38,983 nt of DNA from Acidimicrobiales bacterium. GTDB taxonomy: Bacteria; Actinomycetota; Acidimicrobiia; Acidimicrobiales; JAKAVM01. This document shows, piece by piece, positions 24,080 through 32,885 of the stretch. The translations under genes were made by a program, and so were the position numbers. Location: NCBI GenBank assembly GCA_027452005.1, contig DAIDHF010000022.1, positions 1 through 38,983 of the forward strand, in the 5' to 3' direction. The notes under the pieces are model-generated. The model ran no database searches. It saw only the letters and a program-made list of their open reading frames with translations, and was not told the DNA's origin. Position 1 is the first letter of the stretch, and the number at the start of each line of letters is the position of its first letter.

Positions 24080-25256
24080 CGGAGAGATTCAAGTTCAGCA
24101 CCTCTGGAAGAGGTTTAAAGCCGATCATCGGCTCTTGCTCCGTGATGAGACTCAACGAATTTTGGCTAAATTGCGTAAGCGCCCCGAAGAAGGGTGGCGC
24201 TGGGTTCTGCGTGATATCAATCTAAAGATCGCTCCCGGCGAATCTGTTGGTCTTATTGGTATTAACGGATCGGGTAAAACGACCCTTCTAAAGTTGATGT
24301 CAAAAGTTATGTTCCCATATTCGGGAAGCGTCGAGTACTCTGGTCGAGTAGGTGCGCTATTAGGAGTCGTTGCAGGACTCCATCATGATCTCTCGGGACG
24401 AGAAAACGTATACATATATGGCTCACTTCTTGGCTGGAAACGCAAGGATATAGCCCAAAGGTTTGAGGAGATTGTTCATTTTGCAGAACTCGGTCCAGCT
24501 ATTGATCGACAGGTAAAATTTTATTCGAGTGGGATGCAAATGCGCCTTGCATTTTCAATAGCTTCAATGCTAGATCCCCAAATTTTACTGGTGGATGAGG
24601 TACTTGCCGTTGGAGATGCTTCCTTCCAACAAAAGTCTTTAGCCCGAATGCGTGAGGTACTCCATCAAGGAGCAACGTTGGTTTACGTATCCCATGATCT
24701 AGCTACAGTTCAGGCAATGTGTAAGAGATGTATCTGGCTAAACAACGGAATTATTGAAATGGATGGTCCAACTGAGGAAGTAATTGAAAGCTATCTTCTC
24801 TCCCTTGAAGGATTAATTTCAATTGCTACTCATAGCAGTAGCGAAGCCACATTAGAGAACATCTCGATAACTGGAAAAGCAGGAGCGCCAAAGACAGGGG
24901 AAGAAGTAACTATTGAACTATTACTTTCTTCAAGAGATGCGGCGAATTCGAAATGTTACCTAGGAATAGGCCAGACTCCGATTACACCTAGCTTTGTAGT
25001 TAGTTCACCAGTTACTCTTTCTATAGGCATTAATTCGCTTACATGCCAACTTGACTCCTTGCCAGTCCCTGGGGGGACAGCATTTATCTGGCTTGGGCTG
25101 TTGGGGCCAGGCGACGATCCCATCCTTCAGTTTCAAGTAGTTGGCCAATTTGAAATATCCGGTTCCCCTCATCTTGACTACCCCGAAGGCGTAGTAATTA
25201 GCTCGCCACTATATATAGATTCTCACTGGACTCAACACTTTACGAAGTCAGGTTAA
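24069..25256 (+). CDS. ABC polysaccharide exporter ATPase with C-terminal glycan-binding domain (Wzt-like)
   Basis: Taking the ATG at 24069, the protein has about 395 residues. The nucleotide-binding domain shows Walker A GINGSGKT (64-71), signature SSGMQMRLAFSIA, Walker B ILLVDEVLAVGD and the H-loop YVSHD. An insertion between the first strand and Walker A (RDETQRILAKLRKR) is typical of this family. Residues about 250-395 form an extra beta-rich domain resembling Wzt C-terminal domains that recognise a terminally modified glycan before export. A TTG six bases upstream is also in frame but less likely. The abundance of methyltransferases nearby fits chain-end recognition. Confidence 0.9.
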   Translation: MSPSGEIQVQHLWKRFKADHRLLLRDETQRILAKLRKRPEEGWRWVLRDINLKIAPGESVGLIGINGSGKTTLLKLMSKVMFPYSGSVEYSGRVGALLGVVAGLHHDLSGRENVYIYGSLLGWKRKDIAQRFEEIVHFAELGPAIDRQVKFYSSGMQMRLAFSIASMLDPQILLVDEVLAVGDASFQQKSLARMREVLHQGATLVYVSHDLATVQAMCKRCIWLNNGIIEMDGPTEEVIESYLLSLEGLISIATHSSSEATLENISITGKAGAPKTGEEVTIELLLSSRDAANSKCYLGIGQTPITPSFVVSSPVTLSIGINSLTCQLDSLPVPGGTAFIWLGLLGPGDDPILQFQVVGQFEISGSPHLDYPEGVVISSPLYIDSHWTQHFTKSG

Positions 25257-25264
25257 CTTCAAAA

Positions 25265-26440
25265 TTGATACTTCAACTTTTATATAGGTATCTTCGAAAA
25301 TTCTTGATCGCAAAGTCCATTATATTTTCAATAATCCGAACGCACTTTTTTTGTCGTGATAATCCAGTCTTAGACGCAAACTATTTACGTAGCCTAGAAA
25401 CCCCACGGATTCTGGTAACGATACATGGTTTGATTGGTGATTCAGTGATGTCGTTACCACTCCTGGAATCAATTTCTAGTGTCTTACCAGATGCAAAGTT
25501 ATTTATTATCTGCAATCCTACCAACCAAGCATTTTTTGAGTCCTCACCTAATGTGATGGATAATTATGTTATATCTGGATCACCACTTTCTCTTCGCGAG
25601 TCACGGCAAGTTGCAGTTCTTCGTTCCTGGATAAGGAAATGTAAATTTGACGCAGCCTTTATCGCGCTAGGCAATGATCTTGCCAGCTTGCCTGAAATAC
25701 AACGGATTCCTCTCACGGTTGGCGTCAAGGAAGATAGCCAGTCAAGCATGCTAACAAAGTCATACTCGATTGGTACTCCTAGGACCTGGAGAAGCGCCGA
25801 GCGACTTGGAGCTCTACGATCTGTGGGATTTTCAGTAAGTACTACAACTCCTCATATCACTCCGAACTCATCACACTTGGATTCTCTTTTTACCAAAATA
25901 TCAGCAATAGGTCTAGACACCAACAACGTAGTAGTCGTTCATCCCTTTGGGAGCACAGTAGCACAGCATTGGCCCGTCGAGAATGTAAAACAATTTGTTT
26001 TACTGTGCCTTGGTAACACCAACTTACATATCGCGATTCTTGGAGGACCAAGCCATACAAGCTTAACTATTATGGATCGCAAAGTCCCTAATTTAGATGA
26101 TCGATTATTCGACTTGCGGGGTATTCTAGAGCTTGGTGAGACAGTTGAATTGATTCGACAATCCAAAATACTTGTAAGCACCGATAGCGGCCCAATGCAT
26201 ATCGGCATTGCCCTAGATACCCTTACCATTGGTCTGTTCCGCTCCGTTCGTCCAGAACATGCATGGCAAGGTGACGCACTAATTCCCCACTTTGGTAAAT
26301 CTCAACGATGCGAAGGTCGATGCACGTGGGATCGATGCTACTGGTCACCTTGCGAACAGATGGCTTCCATTTCCGCCACTTCTGTATTTGATCAATTGAA
26401 CTCGCTGCTTGGCTCTAGTCGAGGTGAATTTGAAAACTAA
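25265..26440 (+). CDS. Family 9 glycosyltransferase (heptosyltransferase-like)
   Basis: This 391-residue GT-B protein follows the WaaC/WaaF/RfaF pattern. TIHGLIGDSVMSLPLLESI is the N-terminal acceptor-side motif (usually GxxGDxxxxxP), VVVHPFGSTVAQHWPVENVKQFV starts the donor lobe, and LVSTDSGPMHIGIALDTLTIGLF is the donor-binding signature. It probably transfers a heptose or related sugar. The next two genes encode the heptose-activating functions, a strong contextual support. TTG at 25265 starts 8 bases after the Wzt stop. The first 35 residues are hydrophobic and could associate with the membrane. Confidence 0.85.
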   Translation: MILQLLYRYLRKFLIAKSIIFSIIRTHFFCRDNPVLDANYLRSLETPRILVTIHGLIGDSVMSLPLLESISSVLPDAKLFIICNPTNQAFFESSPNVMDNYVISGSPLSLRESRQVAVLRSWIRKCKFDAAFIALGNDLASLPEIQRIPLTVGVKEDSQSSMLTKSYSIGTPRTWRSAERLGALRSVGFSVSTTTPHITPNSSHLDSLFTKISAIGLDTNNVVVVHPFGSTVAQHWPVENVKQFVLLCLGNTNLHIAILGGPSHTSLTIMDRKVPNLDDRLFDLRGILELGETVELIRQSKILVSTDSGPMHIGIALDTLTIGLFRSVRPEHAWQGDALIPHFGKSQRCEGRCTWDRCYWSPCEQMASISATSVFDQLNSLLGSSRGEFEN

Positions 26441-26933
26441 TTGCAAGACCAAATTGATATCTGAAGATGAGGCCAAGTTGAAGCGACAACAAGTCGCCGA
26501 ACTAGGTCAAGTACTGGTCTGGACGAATGGATGTTTTGACGTTCTCCATGCTGGTCATGTAGATTTTCTAAGTAAAGCTTCTGAACTCGGGGACGTACTA
26601 ATCGTTGGCCTTAATTCCGACCACAGCGTTAGTTCGCTAAAGGGCAATGGACGTCCAATCTTTACATTTGAGCAACGAGCAACCGTGTTGGCTAGCCTTG
26701 CTGTAGTTGATTTTGTGATTGAACAAGCTGACAATACTCCAAGCAGAATCCTGGGACTCTTGCAACCGGATATTTCTTGCAAAGGGGCGGACTATAGACC
26801 TCCGAGTGGAAAGCCAATTCCAGAAGCTTCTGTTATCGAACAATATGGTGGACAGCTGATCTTTATTGACCTGATGGATGGACTATCTAGTTCATCCATT
26901 ATAGATCGATTGAAATTAATCGGTTTAGACTGA
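26424..26933 (+). CDS. D-glycero-beta-D-manno-heptose 1-phosphate nucleotidyltransferase (HldE C-domain/HldC type)
   Basis: The protein of about 170 residues has the cytidylyltransferase-fold signature WTNGCFDVLHAGHVDFL, with HAGH as the HxGH nucleotide-binding motif. It continues with GLNSDHSVSSLKG and the conserved ending KGADYR followed by IIDRL. It matches the adenylyltransferase half of HldE in length. It would activate heptose-1-phosphate, most often with ATP to give ADP-heptose. A GTG at 26424 with GAGG upstream is preferred; an in-frame TTG lies at 26409. The start overlaps the GT9 gene, so the two are coupled. Confidence 0.88.
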   Translation: MNLKTNCKTKLISEDEAKLKRQQVAELGQVLVWTNGCFDVLHAGHVDFLSKASELGDVLIVGLNSDHSVSSLKGNGRPIFTFEQRATVLASLAVVDFVIEQADNTPSRILGLLQPDISCKGADYRPPSGKPIPEASVIEQYGGQLIFIDLMDGLSSSSIIDRLKLIGLD

Positions 26934-26941
26934 ACTATCCA

Positions 26942-27949
26942 ATGAATAAACAGCTCTTGGCTCAGTCAGCAATTGACAAATTCAAATCGGACGGTTCCTC
27001 CAAAAGAGTATTAGTCATTGGAGATTCAATGCTTGACTCTTTTATGGAAGTCGAAAATACGCGCACCTCTCCTGAGGCTAATTGTAAAGTCTACGGTGTC
27101 GGCCAAGCAAGATATTATCCTGGAGGCGCTGCAAATGCGGCAATGAATCTATCCAAACTAGGGCTCCGAGTCGAGCTAGTATCGATTCTAGGTGAAGATG
27201 CTAACTCAATTATCCTTTCGGATTTATTGACCACGGCCAATGTATCTTGCAAGTTCTTTTTTGATCCACAACGTCCAACTACAGTGAAAACTCGCGTAAT
27301 CGAGAAGGGTTCACATCTGCTTAGAATCGACGTAGAGTTGTGCGAAAGTATTGAGACTAAATTTGAAGATGAACTTCTTTCATACGTTGTAGAGTCAATA
27401 CAACATTACGATGCACTATTGTTGTCAGATTACGCAAAAGGTTTACTAACTCCCCGGGTTACAACAAAGCTAATTGAATCAGCAATATCTTTCGGAATAC
27501 CCGTGGTGGTCGATCCAAAGGGCTCCGACTTCTCAAAGTATCAACACGCCCAACTGATTACCCCAAATTTGAAGGAGCTCGGTACAGCAACTGGTATTGG
27601 CATTGACGATACTTCTAGCATTCTTCAGGCTATAGCACTTCTTACGGATAATCTAGGATCGAACACATCCATTTTGCTAACAAAAGGTGCTCAGGGAATG
27701 ACGTTATTCACAAATAGTCACGAACCATTAGAAATTGAAGCTATTAAGTGTGAAAATCCAGATGTCACCGGTGCAGGCGACTGCGTGGCCGCGGTTATGG
27801 TGGCAGCAATCGCCTTAGAGCTTTTACCTGAAATGGGCGCCACGTTGGCAAATCTTGCAGCAGGCTTTTGCGTGTCGCGAGCCAACACATACTCTATAGA
27901 GATAGATGACATTTCCCGATTTTTTGACAGTTTGCACCCTACCCTTTAG
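26942..27949 (+). CDS. D-glycero-beta-D-manno-heptose-7-phosphate kinase (HldE N-domain/HldA type, PfkB fold)
   Basis: The 335-residue ribokinase-like protein has VLVIGDSMLDSF at the N-terminus, ARYYPGGAANAAMNLSKLG as the first PfkB signature, LLLSDYAKGLL, VVDPKGSDFSKY and the catalytic PDVTGAGDCVAAVM near the C-terminus. These closely follow the kinase half of HldE (RfaE1). The product, heptose-1,7-bisphosphate, would need a phosphatase (GmhB), and sedoheptulose-7-P isomerisation needs GmhA; neither is in the window. The gene follows the nucleotidyltransferase by 8 bases, giving a split pair in the order transferase-kinase. Confidence 0.88.
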   Translation: MNKQLLAQSAIDKFKSDGSSKRVLVIGDSMLDSFMEVENTRTSPEANCKVYGVGQARYYPGGAANAAMNLSKLGLRVELVSILGEDANSIILSDLLTTANVSCKFFFDPQRPTTVKTRVIEKGSHLLRIDVELCESIETKFEDELLSYVVESIQHYDALLLSDYAKGLLTPRVTTKLIESAISFGIPVVVDPKGSDFSKYQHAQLITPNLKELGTATGIGIDDTSSILQAIALLTDNLGSNTSILLTKGAQGMTLFTNSHEPLEIEAIKCENPDVTGAGDCVAAVMVAAIALELLPEMGATLANLAAGFCVSRANTYSIEIDDISRFFDSLHPTL

Positions 27950-27955
27950 ATCAGG

Positions 27956-30226
27956 ATGACTTTTCACTCACCTACGGATCCTAACTCGCGAATACGAATA
28001 CTTCACTTTGCAGACAAGATCAATCGATACGACTTTATTGACAATATTGTAAGAAATATTGATGCAAATCAATTTGAAGTGTCGGTCGTTACTTTAGAAC
28101 CAAATTCCAATATTGAAGACCCAAGATATGATCTTGTAGGAATTCGTCACGTTTGTTTCAATACACATTCTAGGTCACAGTATCCAGGTGCCGTTGTTCA
28201 ATTGCATAACTTTGTCAAGAGTCAACAGATCGATATTGTTCATGTACATCATTATGAACCAGCTTTGATTGCTGCCTCGGTTTCACTGCTTTGTCCTGTC
28301 CACGTTATTGTCGGACGACATTATTCTGATGAACTTTACCTCTTGACCAAAGGCTTCAAGAGACGTATTCTCCTTACTATTGAAGCATTAGTTACGACTG
28401 TCGCCGATAAAGTAGTTGTTCCATCTACACAAATATCGTCACTTCTAATCCACAAACAGAACGTCAATCCAAATAAGATAGCTTATATCCCTTATCCTTT
28501 TGATCCCAGTAAATATGGGTCGGTTGCCAACTCAGATAGCTCTTGTAATTCGAGCATATCCTTTCACGAGTCTTCTACAAATAGTCCAATTATGATTGGA
28601 AGCTTTTCTAGGCTGCACTGGGAGAAAGGGCATCAATATCTAATTGAGGCCCTAAAGTTGCTCAAAGACATAGGCAGTAGCTTTCAGTGCGTGATATGCG
28701 GAGATGGACCTGAGTTTTCTACGTTAGTTGAACAAGTTCAATGGCTGAATCTATCAGATCATGTAAGATTTTTAGGCTGGCGTTCGGATGTTATAGATCT
28801 TATGGCAGCTTGTGACATTATTGTTCAACCAACGCTTCACGAGGCATTTTCACAATCTATGGTTGAGGCAATGTGGATTGGGAAACCTCTCGTGATATCA
28901 AGGGTTAGCGGAGCTATTGATTTAATCCGAAATGGCGATAATGGTTTTATTGTGACTCCCAAAAGCACAAGCGAAATTTTTAAAGCACTTTTGAATCTGA
29001 TTCAGAATCCAGAGCTCAGGAAGTCAGTTGGCATTCGGGCCGCAGAAACTGTAAGTAGTACCCTTTCGCTAGAGAAGATCATTCCAAGTTTTGAGGATCT
29101 ATACTTGCAGGTATCCAGGTCGCATACTTCGTCATTTAATACTGATACACAAAGTGTCGCTCCGGTTTCTCTAGTGATACCAGTAAAGAATGAGGAACAT
29201 TCTGTCGAAAACTTATTGAATTCAATCGCACGACAAACAGTTTTGCCTGCAGAGATTCTGATAGTTGATGGGGGTTCAACTGATCGAACAATTGAGAACA
29301 TTTTAGATACTTGTGGAAATCTCAATGCTGAGTTATTTCCAAATTTTGAACAACTAATTATTCAAGTACGGACTATTTTTAACGATAAGGTTGGCAGAAG
29401 TGGCAGATTTAATGACAATTTGGATAAGCACATTTCCGCCTCACTAGGTCCGATCCCGATCACGATCCTGCAATCAGACAATTGTTCGCCAGGTGCAGGT
29501 CGTAATGTGGGGATCGATCACTCGGCTCTAGAGTGGATTGCACTAATTGACGCTGGATGCGTCGCTCAAGACACATGGCTTGAAGAATTGTTGAAAGCTA
29601 CTAAAGAATCTCCAACATCATCAGTTGTTTTTGGCTCCTACAGGCCGAGCCTACTTGGAAAGGCTAAGTATTTTTGGCCTTTACTCGTTGGACCAAAACG
29701 TACTGTCAAATGCGGATTTATTAGGGGGCCGACTACAGCATCTATGATGATGACAAAAGTTTCGTGGCAATCGGCTGGTAAGTTTCCAAGCATTAGAGCT
29801 GCTGAAGATTTACTTTTTTTCGATGAAATATTCAAGAATATTGATACTTATATTTGGGCACCAAATGCTGAGGTCCTCTGGGATCCCCCGGAATCTTTGT
29901 GGCGATTATTTAGACGCACAAAATCCTATTCTAAGGCAAATGTTCAGGCATCGCTCCAATCAAGATGGCACTACGGACTAATCAAACAACATCTAGTGTT
30001 TTTTCTTTTATTTGTAAGCGTCAAACAATTTCGAAAAAGGCCACTTAAAAGTCTCTTGATCTACTATGGTGCTAGATCCGCTACGTCGCTGAGCGCTAAC
30101 AGGGACGAGTTGTCTTGTCCCAATCTAGCCAATCCTCTGACCTGGATTTACTCTATTTTAGCTGCGATAGTGATTGATATCGCATCGTATCTAGGTTGGA
30201 TAGAGGCTAAGTTTATCAAGAAATAG
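27956..30226 (+). CDS. Fused GT4-GT2 bifunctional glycosyltransferase
   Basis: The 756-residue protein joins two glycosyltransferases. Residues about 15-385 form a GT4 enzyme with HVHHYEPALIAAS, GSFSRLHWEKGHQYLIEAL and HEAFSQSMVEAMWIGKPLVIS (the EX7E motif). Residues about 400-690 form a GT2 domain starting SLVIPVKNEEHSVENLLNSIARQ with ILIVDGGSTDRT and SPGAGRNVGID. The C-terminal part is basic and ends in a hydrophobic segment (IYSILAAIVIDIASYLGW) that may anchor the protein. One polypeptide could add two successive sugars. ATG 27956 has AGG just upstream and lies 6 bases after the kinase stop. It is the last gene of this operon. Confidence 0.85.
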   Translation: MTFHSPTDPNSRIRILHFADKINRYDFIDNIVRNIDANQFEVSVVTLEPNSNIEDPRYDLVGIRHVCFNTHSRSQYPGAVVQLHNFVKSQQIDIVHVHHYEPALIAASVSLLCPVHVIVGRHYSDELYLLTKGFKRRILLTIEALVTTVADKVVVPSTQISSLLIHKQNVNPNKIAYIPYPFDPSKYGSVANSDSSCNSSISFHESSTNSPIMIGSFSRLHWEKGHQYLIEALKLLKDIGSSFQCVICGDGPEFSTLVEQVQWLNLSDHVRFLGWRSDVIDLMAACDIIVQPTLHEAFSQSMVEAMWIGKPLVISRVSGAIDLIRNGDNGFIVTPKSTSEIFKALLNLIQNPELRKSVGIRAAETVSSTLSLEKIIPSFEDLYLQVSRSHTSSFNTDTQSVAPVSLVIPVKNEEHSVENLLNSIARQTVLPAEILIVDGGSTDRTIENILDTCGNLNAELFPNFEQLIIQVRTIFNDKVGRSGRFNDNLDKHISASLGPIPITILQSDNCSPGAGRNVGIDHSALEWIALIDAGCVAQDTWLEELLKATKESPTSSVVFGSYRPSLLGKAKYFWPLLVGPKRTVKCGFIRGPTTASMMMTKVSWQSAGKFPSIRAAEDLLFFDEIFKNIDTYIWAPNAEVLWDPPESLWRLFRRTKSYSKANVQASLQSRWHYGLIKQHLVFFLLFVSVKQFRKRPLKSLLIYYGARSATSLSANRDELSCPNLANPLTWIYSILAAIVIDIASYLGWIEAKFIKK

Positions 30227-30359
30227 TTCTTCGCCAATCCACATCAATTGTTTTTACGTGATCTATTCCTCTCTCCGATACAGGACGTTTTGACATGGCT
30301 TCCTTCGCAAAGTTCTATGTTGAAGCAGAGACATCAAAGTTTGGGATCCCATTGAGCTG

Positions 30360-31277
30360 TCAATGTGGATTTTTTGCATAAGCTACTAATGTCTCACCTA
30401 ATCCAGTGCTTCTCAACACATAGTTAGCTATGTTCATCGCCATTTGCAAACCTTTTTGGTCAATAATTGCCATTCGCATCGCTTGATCGTCTGGGGGGGC
30501 TCCAGTACAAGGGACTAACTTATCGTATACAATGTGATTTGGCTTGCGAATCAATCGTTTTAATGTCGAGACGGATAGATTCTTGGAATACAACGTCTCT
30601 ACATCAAATCCGCTTTTTATCAGAAGCTCTCTCAGCGTCCTTGGCGAAAAGTAACTGATATGCTCACTACAAATTACTCTCCATTCCGCACCAAAAGCGC
30701 GTCGAGGGAAAGAATTAAAGTTAGGGGTTGTGATATAGAGATATCCTCCAGGGCAAAGGAGCTGTCTCGCTCTCTGGAAAAACCGCGAAGGACGCGGTAC
30801 GTGCTCTATGAATTCTGACATGATCACAATGTCAAATGGACCACTCAACTGATCAGAGAACATATCGATACTTTCACAAGGTAATGAGAATTTGGACTTA
30901 CATATCTCGATTGCCGATTTTGACAAATCAATTCCAAAAGCGTCCCATCCAGCCTCAAGAGCAGCTTTGACAACCTGCCCCTCTCCGCAACCTACATCGA
31001 GCAGGCGCCTTCCTGATACTAGACTGGCAAGCTGATCCAGTAACTTGGAAAGCGACTTTTCCGTAGCCAGATTACTGAACAATGCAGGATCCAATGCTAT
31101 TCTATCCGCATAGTAATCATATAATTGTTGGTCAAAATTTTCCGACCAGTCGGCTGAATATGTAATCCCACAGGATAGACACTTCGCGAGTGGAAAACCT
31201 ATATCAAGCATCTTACACAAGGAAGAATCGCATTCCAGACATCTTGTCCTGTCGCTGCATTTTGATCTGCTTCTCAT
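30360..31277 (-). CDS. Methyltransferase with N-terminal zinc ribbon
   Basis: The 305-residue protein starts with a putative zinc ribbon, Cys13-x2-Cys16 and Cys33-x2-Cys36. A class I SAM domain with RLLDVGCGEGQVV (about 92-104), GIDLSKSAIEICKSKF, IVIMSEFIEHVPRP and GGYLYITTPNFNSF follows. This architecture resembles the C-methyltransferase and Methyltransf_23 proteins common in glycan and deoxysugar loci. The C-terminal helix-rich tail is of the usual length. It converges with the GT4-GT2 gene, and no clear terminator lies in the 133-base gap. Confidence 0.8.
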   Translation of the reverse strand: MRSRSKCSDRTRCLECDSSLCKMLDIGFPLAKCLSCGITYSADWSENFDQQLYDYYADRIALDPALFSNLATEKSLSKLLDQLASLVSGRRLLDVGCGEGQVVKAALEAGWDAFGIDLSKSAIEICKSKFSLPCESIDMFSDQLSGPFDIVIMSEFIEHVPRPSRFFQRARQLLCPGGYLYITTPNFNSFPRRAFGAEWRVICSEHISYFSPRTLRELLIKSGFDVETLYSKNLSVSTLKRLIRKPNHIVYDKLVPCTGAPPDDQAMRMAIIDQKGLQMAMNIANYVLRSTGLGETLVAYAKNPH

Positions 31278-32011
31278 AAATATCGACTATCATATCGGAG
31301 ATTGGGAACTTTGAACCATTATTGATCTTTGGACTTCCGTGATGCCTATCATGCAGCAAAAATTGTCTATCAATTTAGGGTATCGAATAAGGCTAGGGTC
31401 ACTCACTTGTTATTATCGTTGAACTGTTATTACATTGCAATATTTACGTACCCATAATGAGTGCAGTCTAGTAAGCTACGAGTTCATTGTTGTTCGGAGA
31501 GAGCATTTGTGGTGGTCGTTTTACTGGACACCGTGTCACGGCTAAGAATCGGTTATCAAACTCGTATCGAATGTGCGCCAAGGGCGTATGGCCACAATAG
31601 TTTCCGACGAACTCTCGAACACTTAAATCTGGGAGAGAAGGTTCCAGGGGGTATTTTAAAGCCTTAACAGAATACTTTCCGAGAGTTGGGCTGGTCTTGG
31701 CCTGTTTGGCCAAATGATGAAGTTTTTGATTCCTGAGAATACGGCGACGCACTTCACTGGCCGACCTAAACCATCTAGGCCTGATCCCGAATCAAGACCG
31801 GATTAGAATTCTCGTTGCTCGTCCAGTCCATGTTTTTGAATCTAAGGATCAGCAATCTGCCGAGAATATTGTGAGACTGGCCGGTGTCCCCCTGCCTAAT
31901 GATGTCTAGCGCCTCACATTCGAAGTCTGGAATCAGTCAAGTTGGTAGTGTAACTTCTCTGACAAGTAAAGTAGTCAGTCCCTCCAAGACAACCTTATCG
32001 TCCCATATCGG
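31278..32011. other. Gene-poor stretch with a possible transposase C-terminal fragment
   Basis: Most of these 734 bases hold no supportable gene. A plus-strand frame from 31730 to a TAG at 31907-31909 has no start codon but a protein-like sequence ending LVARPVHVFESKDQQSAENIV and then RLAGVPLPNDV. The LGVPLP-like ending recalls the tails of some IS1634/IS4-type transposases, which would make it a short leftover of an insertion. The minus-strand frame at 31468-31752 overlaps it and resembles nothing I know. Confidence 0.3.
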
Positions 32012-32824
32012 TTATCGCGCAACTAGCTGAACTTCACAAATATCTTCTAAATGAACAAAATATTCCTTGTCCAAGATAGTGTTTCCAATCGATATGTAAT
32101 ACCCATAGGAGACCAATAATTCCCATAGGTTATCAAGAGAACTACCCAATACTCGTATATTCCTTGGGTGTACCTCCATAGTCATATACGGTCTATATTT
32201 TGATATTACGCTTGACGCTCCCTTGAGTAATTCAATCTCTGAACCCTCGACGTCGATCTTTATACATGAAACCGATGTTAAATTCAGCTCGTCCAAAGAA
32301 AGGGTTTCAACCTCGTAATGCATTCCGGTTGCCATATCCGCGAATCCGTTGACACACGATACCGGGTCAAGCGAGTCGAAAAACTTCTTGACTCCGCTTT
32401 TACTCCAGAGGGCTTCCGAGCGAACCTCAACATTTGAACAAGAGTTCAATTTCAGCATAGTTTCCAATTGAACCCTGGTAGCTGGAGTCGGCTCAAAGGC
32501 TACCACTCTTCCGCTAGCTCCAACGTATTTAGACATAAACACTGAATACATCCCGATGTGAGCCCCCGCGTCAATGACGGTACTTTCGGGAATACAGCGC
32601 TCACGTAGAAATTTCTGCTTTATCGGTTCGTAGTTGGTGGGATAATATCGAAAGTATTCAGGTTTGAACCGAATCGTTTCACCGTTTACAGCCTTGGATA
32701 GTCCTCGCCTTAAAGTAATTCCGTCGATTGTTTGATATATGGCCTTCTTGACAGCTGTATTCATTAACTCGTAGTTTAGCCCAGAAAATTGCCCTTCTAT
32801 ACGGTGAATCAGCCGGAACAACAC
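32012..32824 (-). CDS. FkbM-family methyltransferase
   Basis: The 270-residue protein has the FkbM signatures: STVIDAGAHIGMYSVFMSKYVG (residues 81-102), RVVAFEPTPATRVQLE and the late SCIKIDVEGSEIELLKGA. Members methylate hydroxyls of sugars and polyketides. About 60 bases separate its start from the divergent asparagine synthetase gene, so the two promoters must be compact. It is the fifth methyltransferase of the window. Confidence 0.85.
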   Translation of the reverse strand: MLFRLIHRIEGQFSGLNYELMNTAVKKAIYQTIDGITLRRGLSKAVNGETIRFKPEYFRYYPTNYEPIKQKFLRERCIPESTVIDAGAHIGMYSVFMSKYVGASGRVVAFEPTPATRVQLETMLKLNSCSNVEVRSEALWSKSGVKKFFDSLDPVSCVNGFADMATGMHYEVETLSLDELNLTSVSCIKIDVEGSEIELLKGASSVISKYRPYMTMEVHPRNIRVLGSSLDNLWELLVSYGYYISIGNTILDKEYFVHLEDICEVQLVAR

Positions 32825-32885
32825 ATTTGTTTTGAGAAGATATCAAATAAATCAAATGTCGGATAGTATTTGAAGTAGGACGTTT

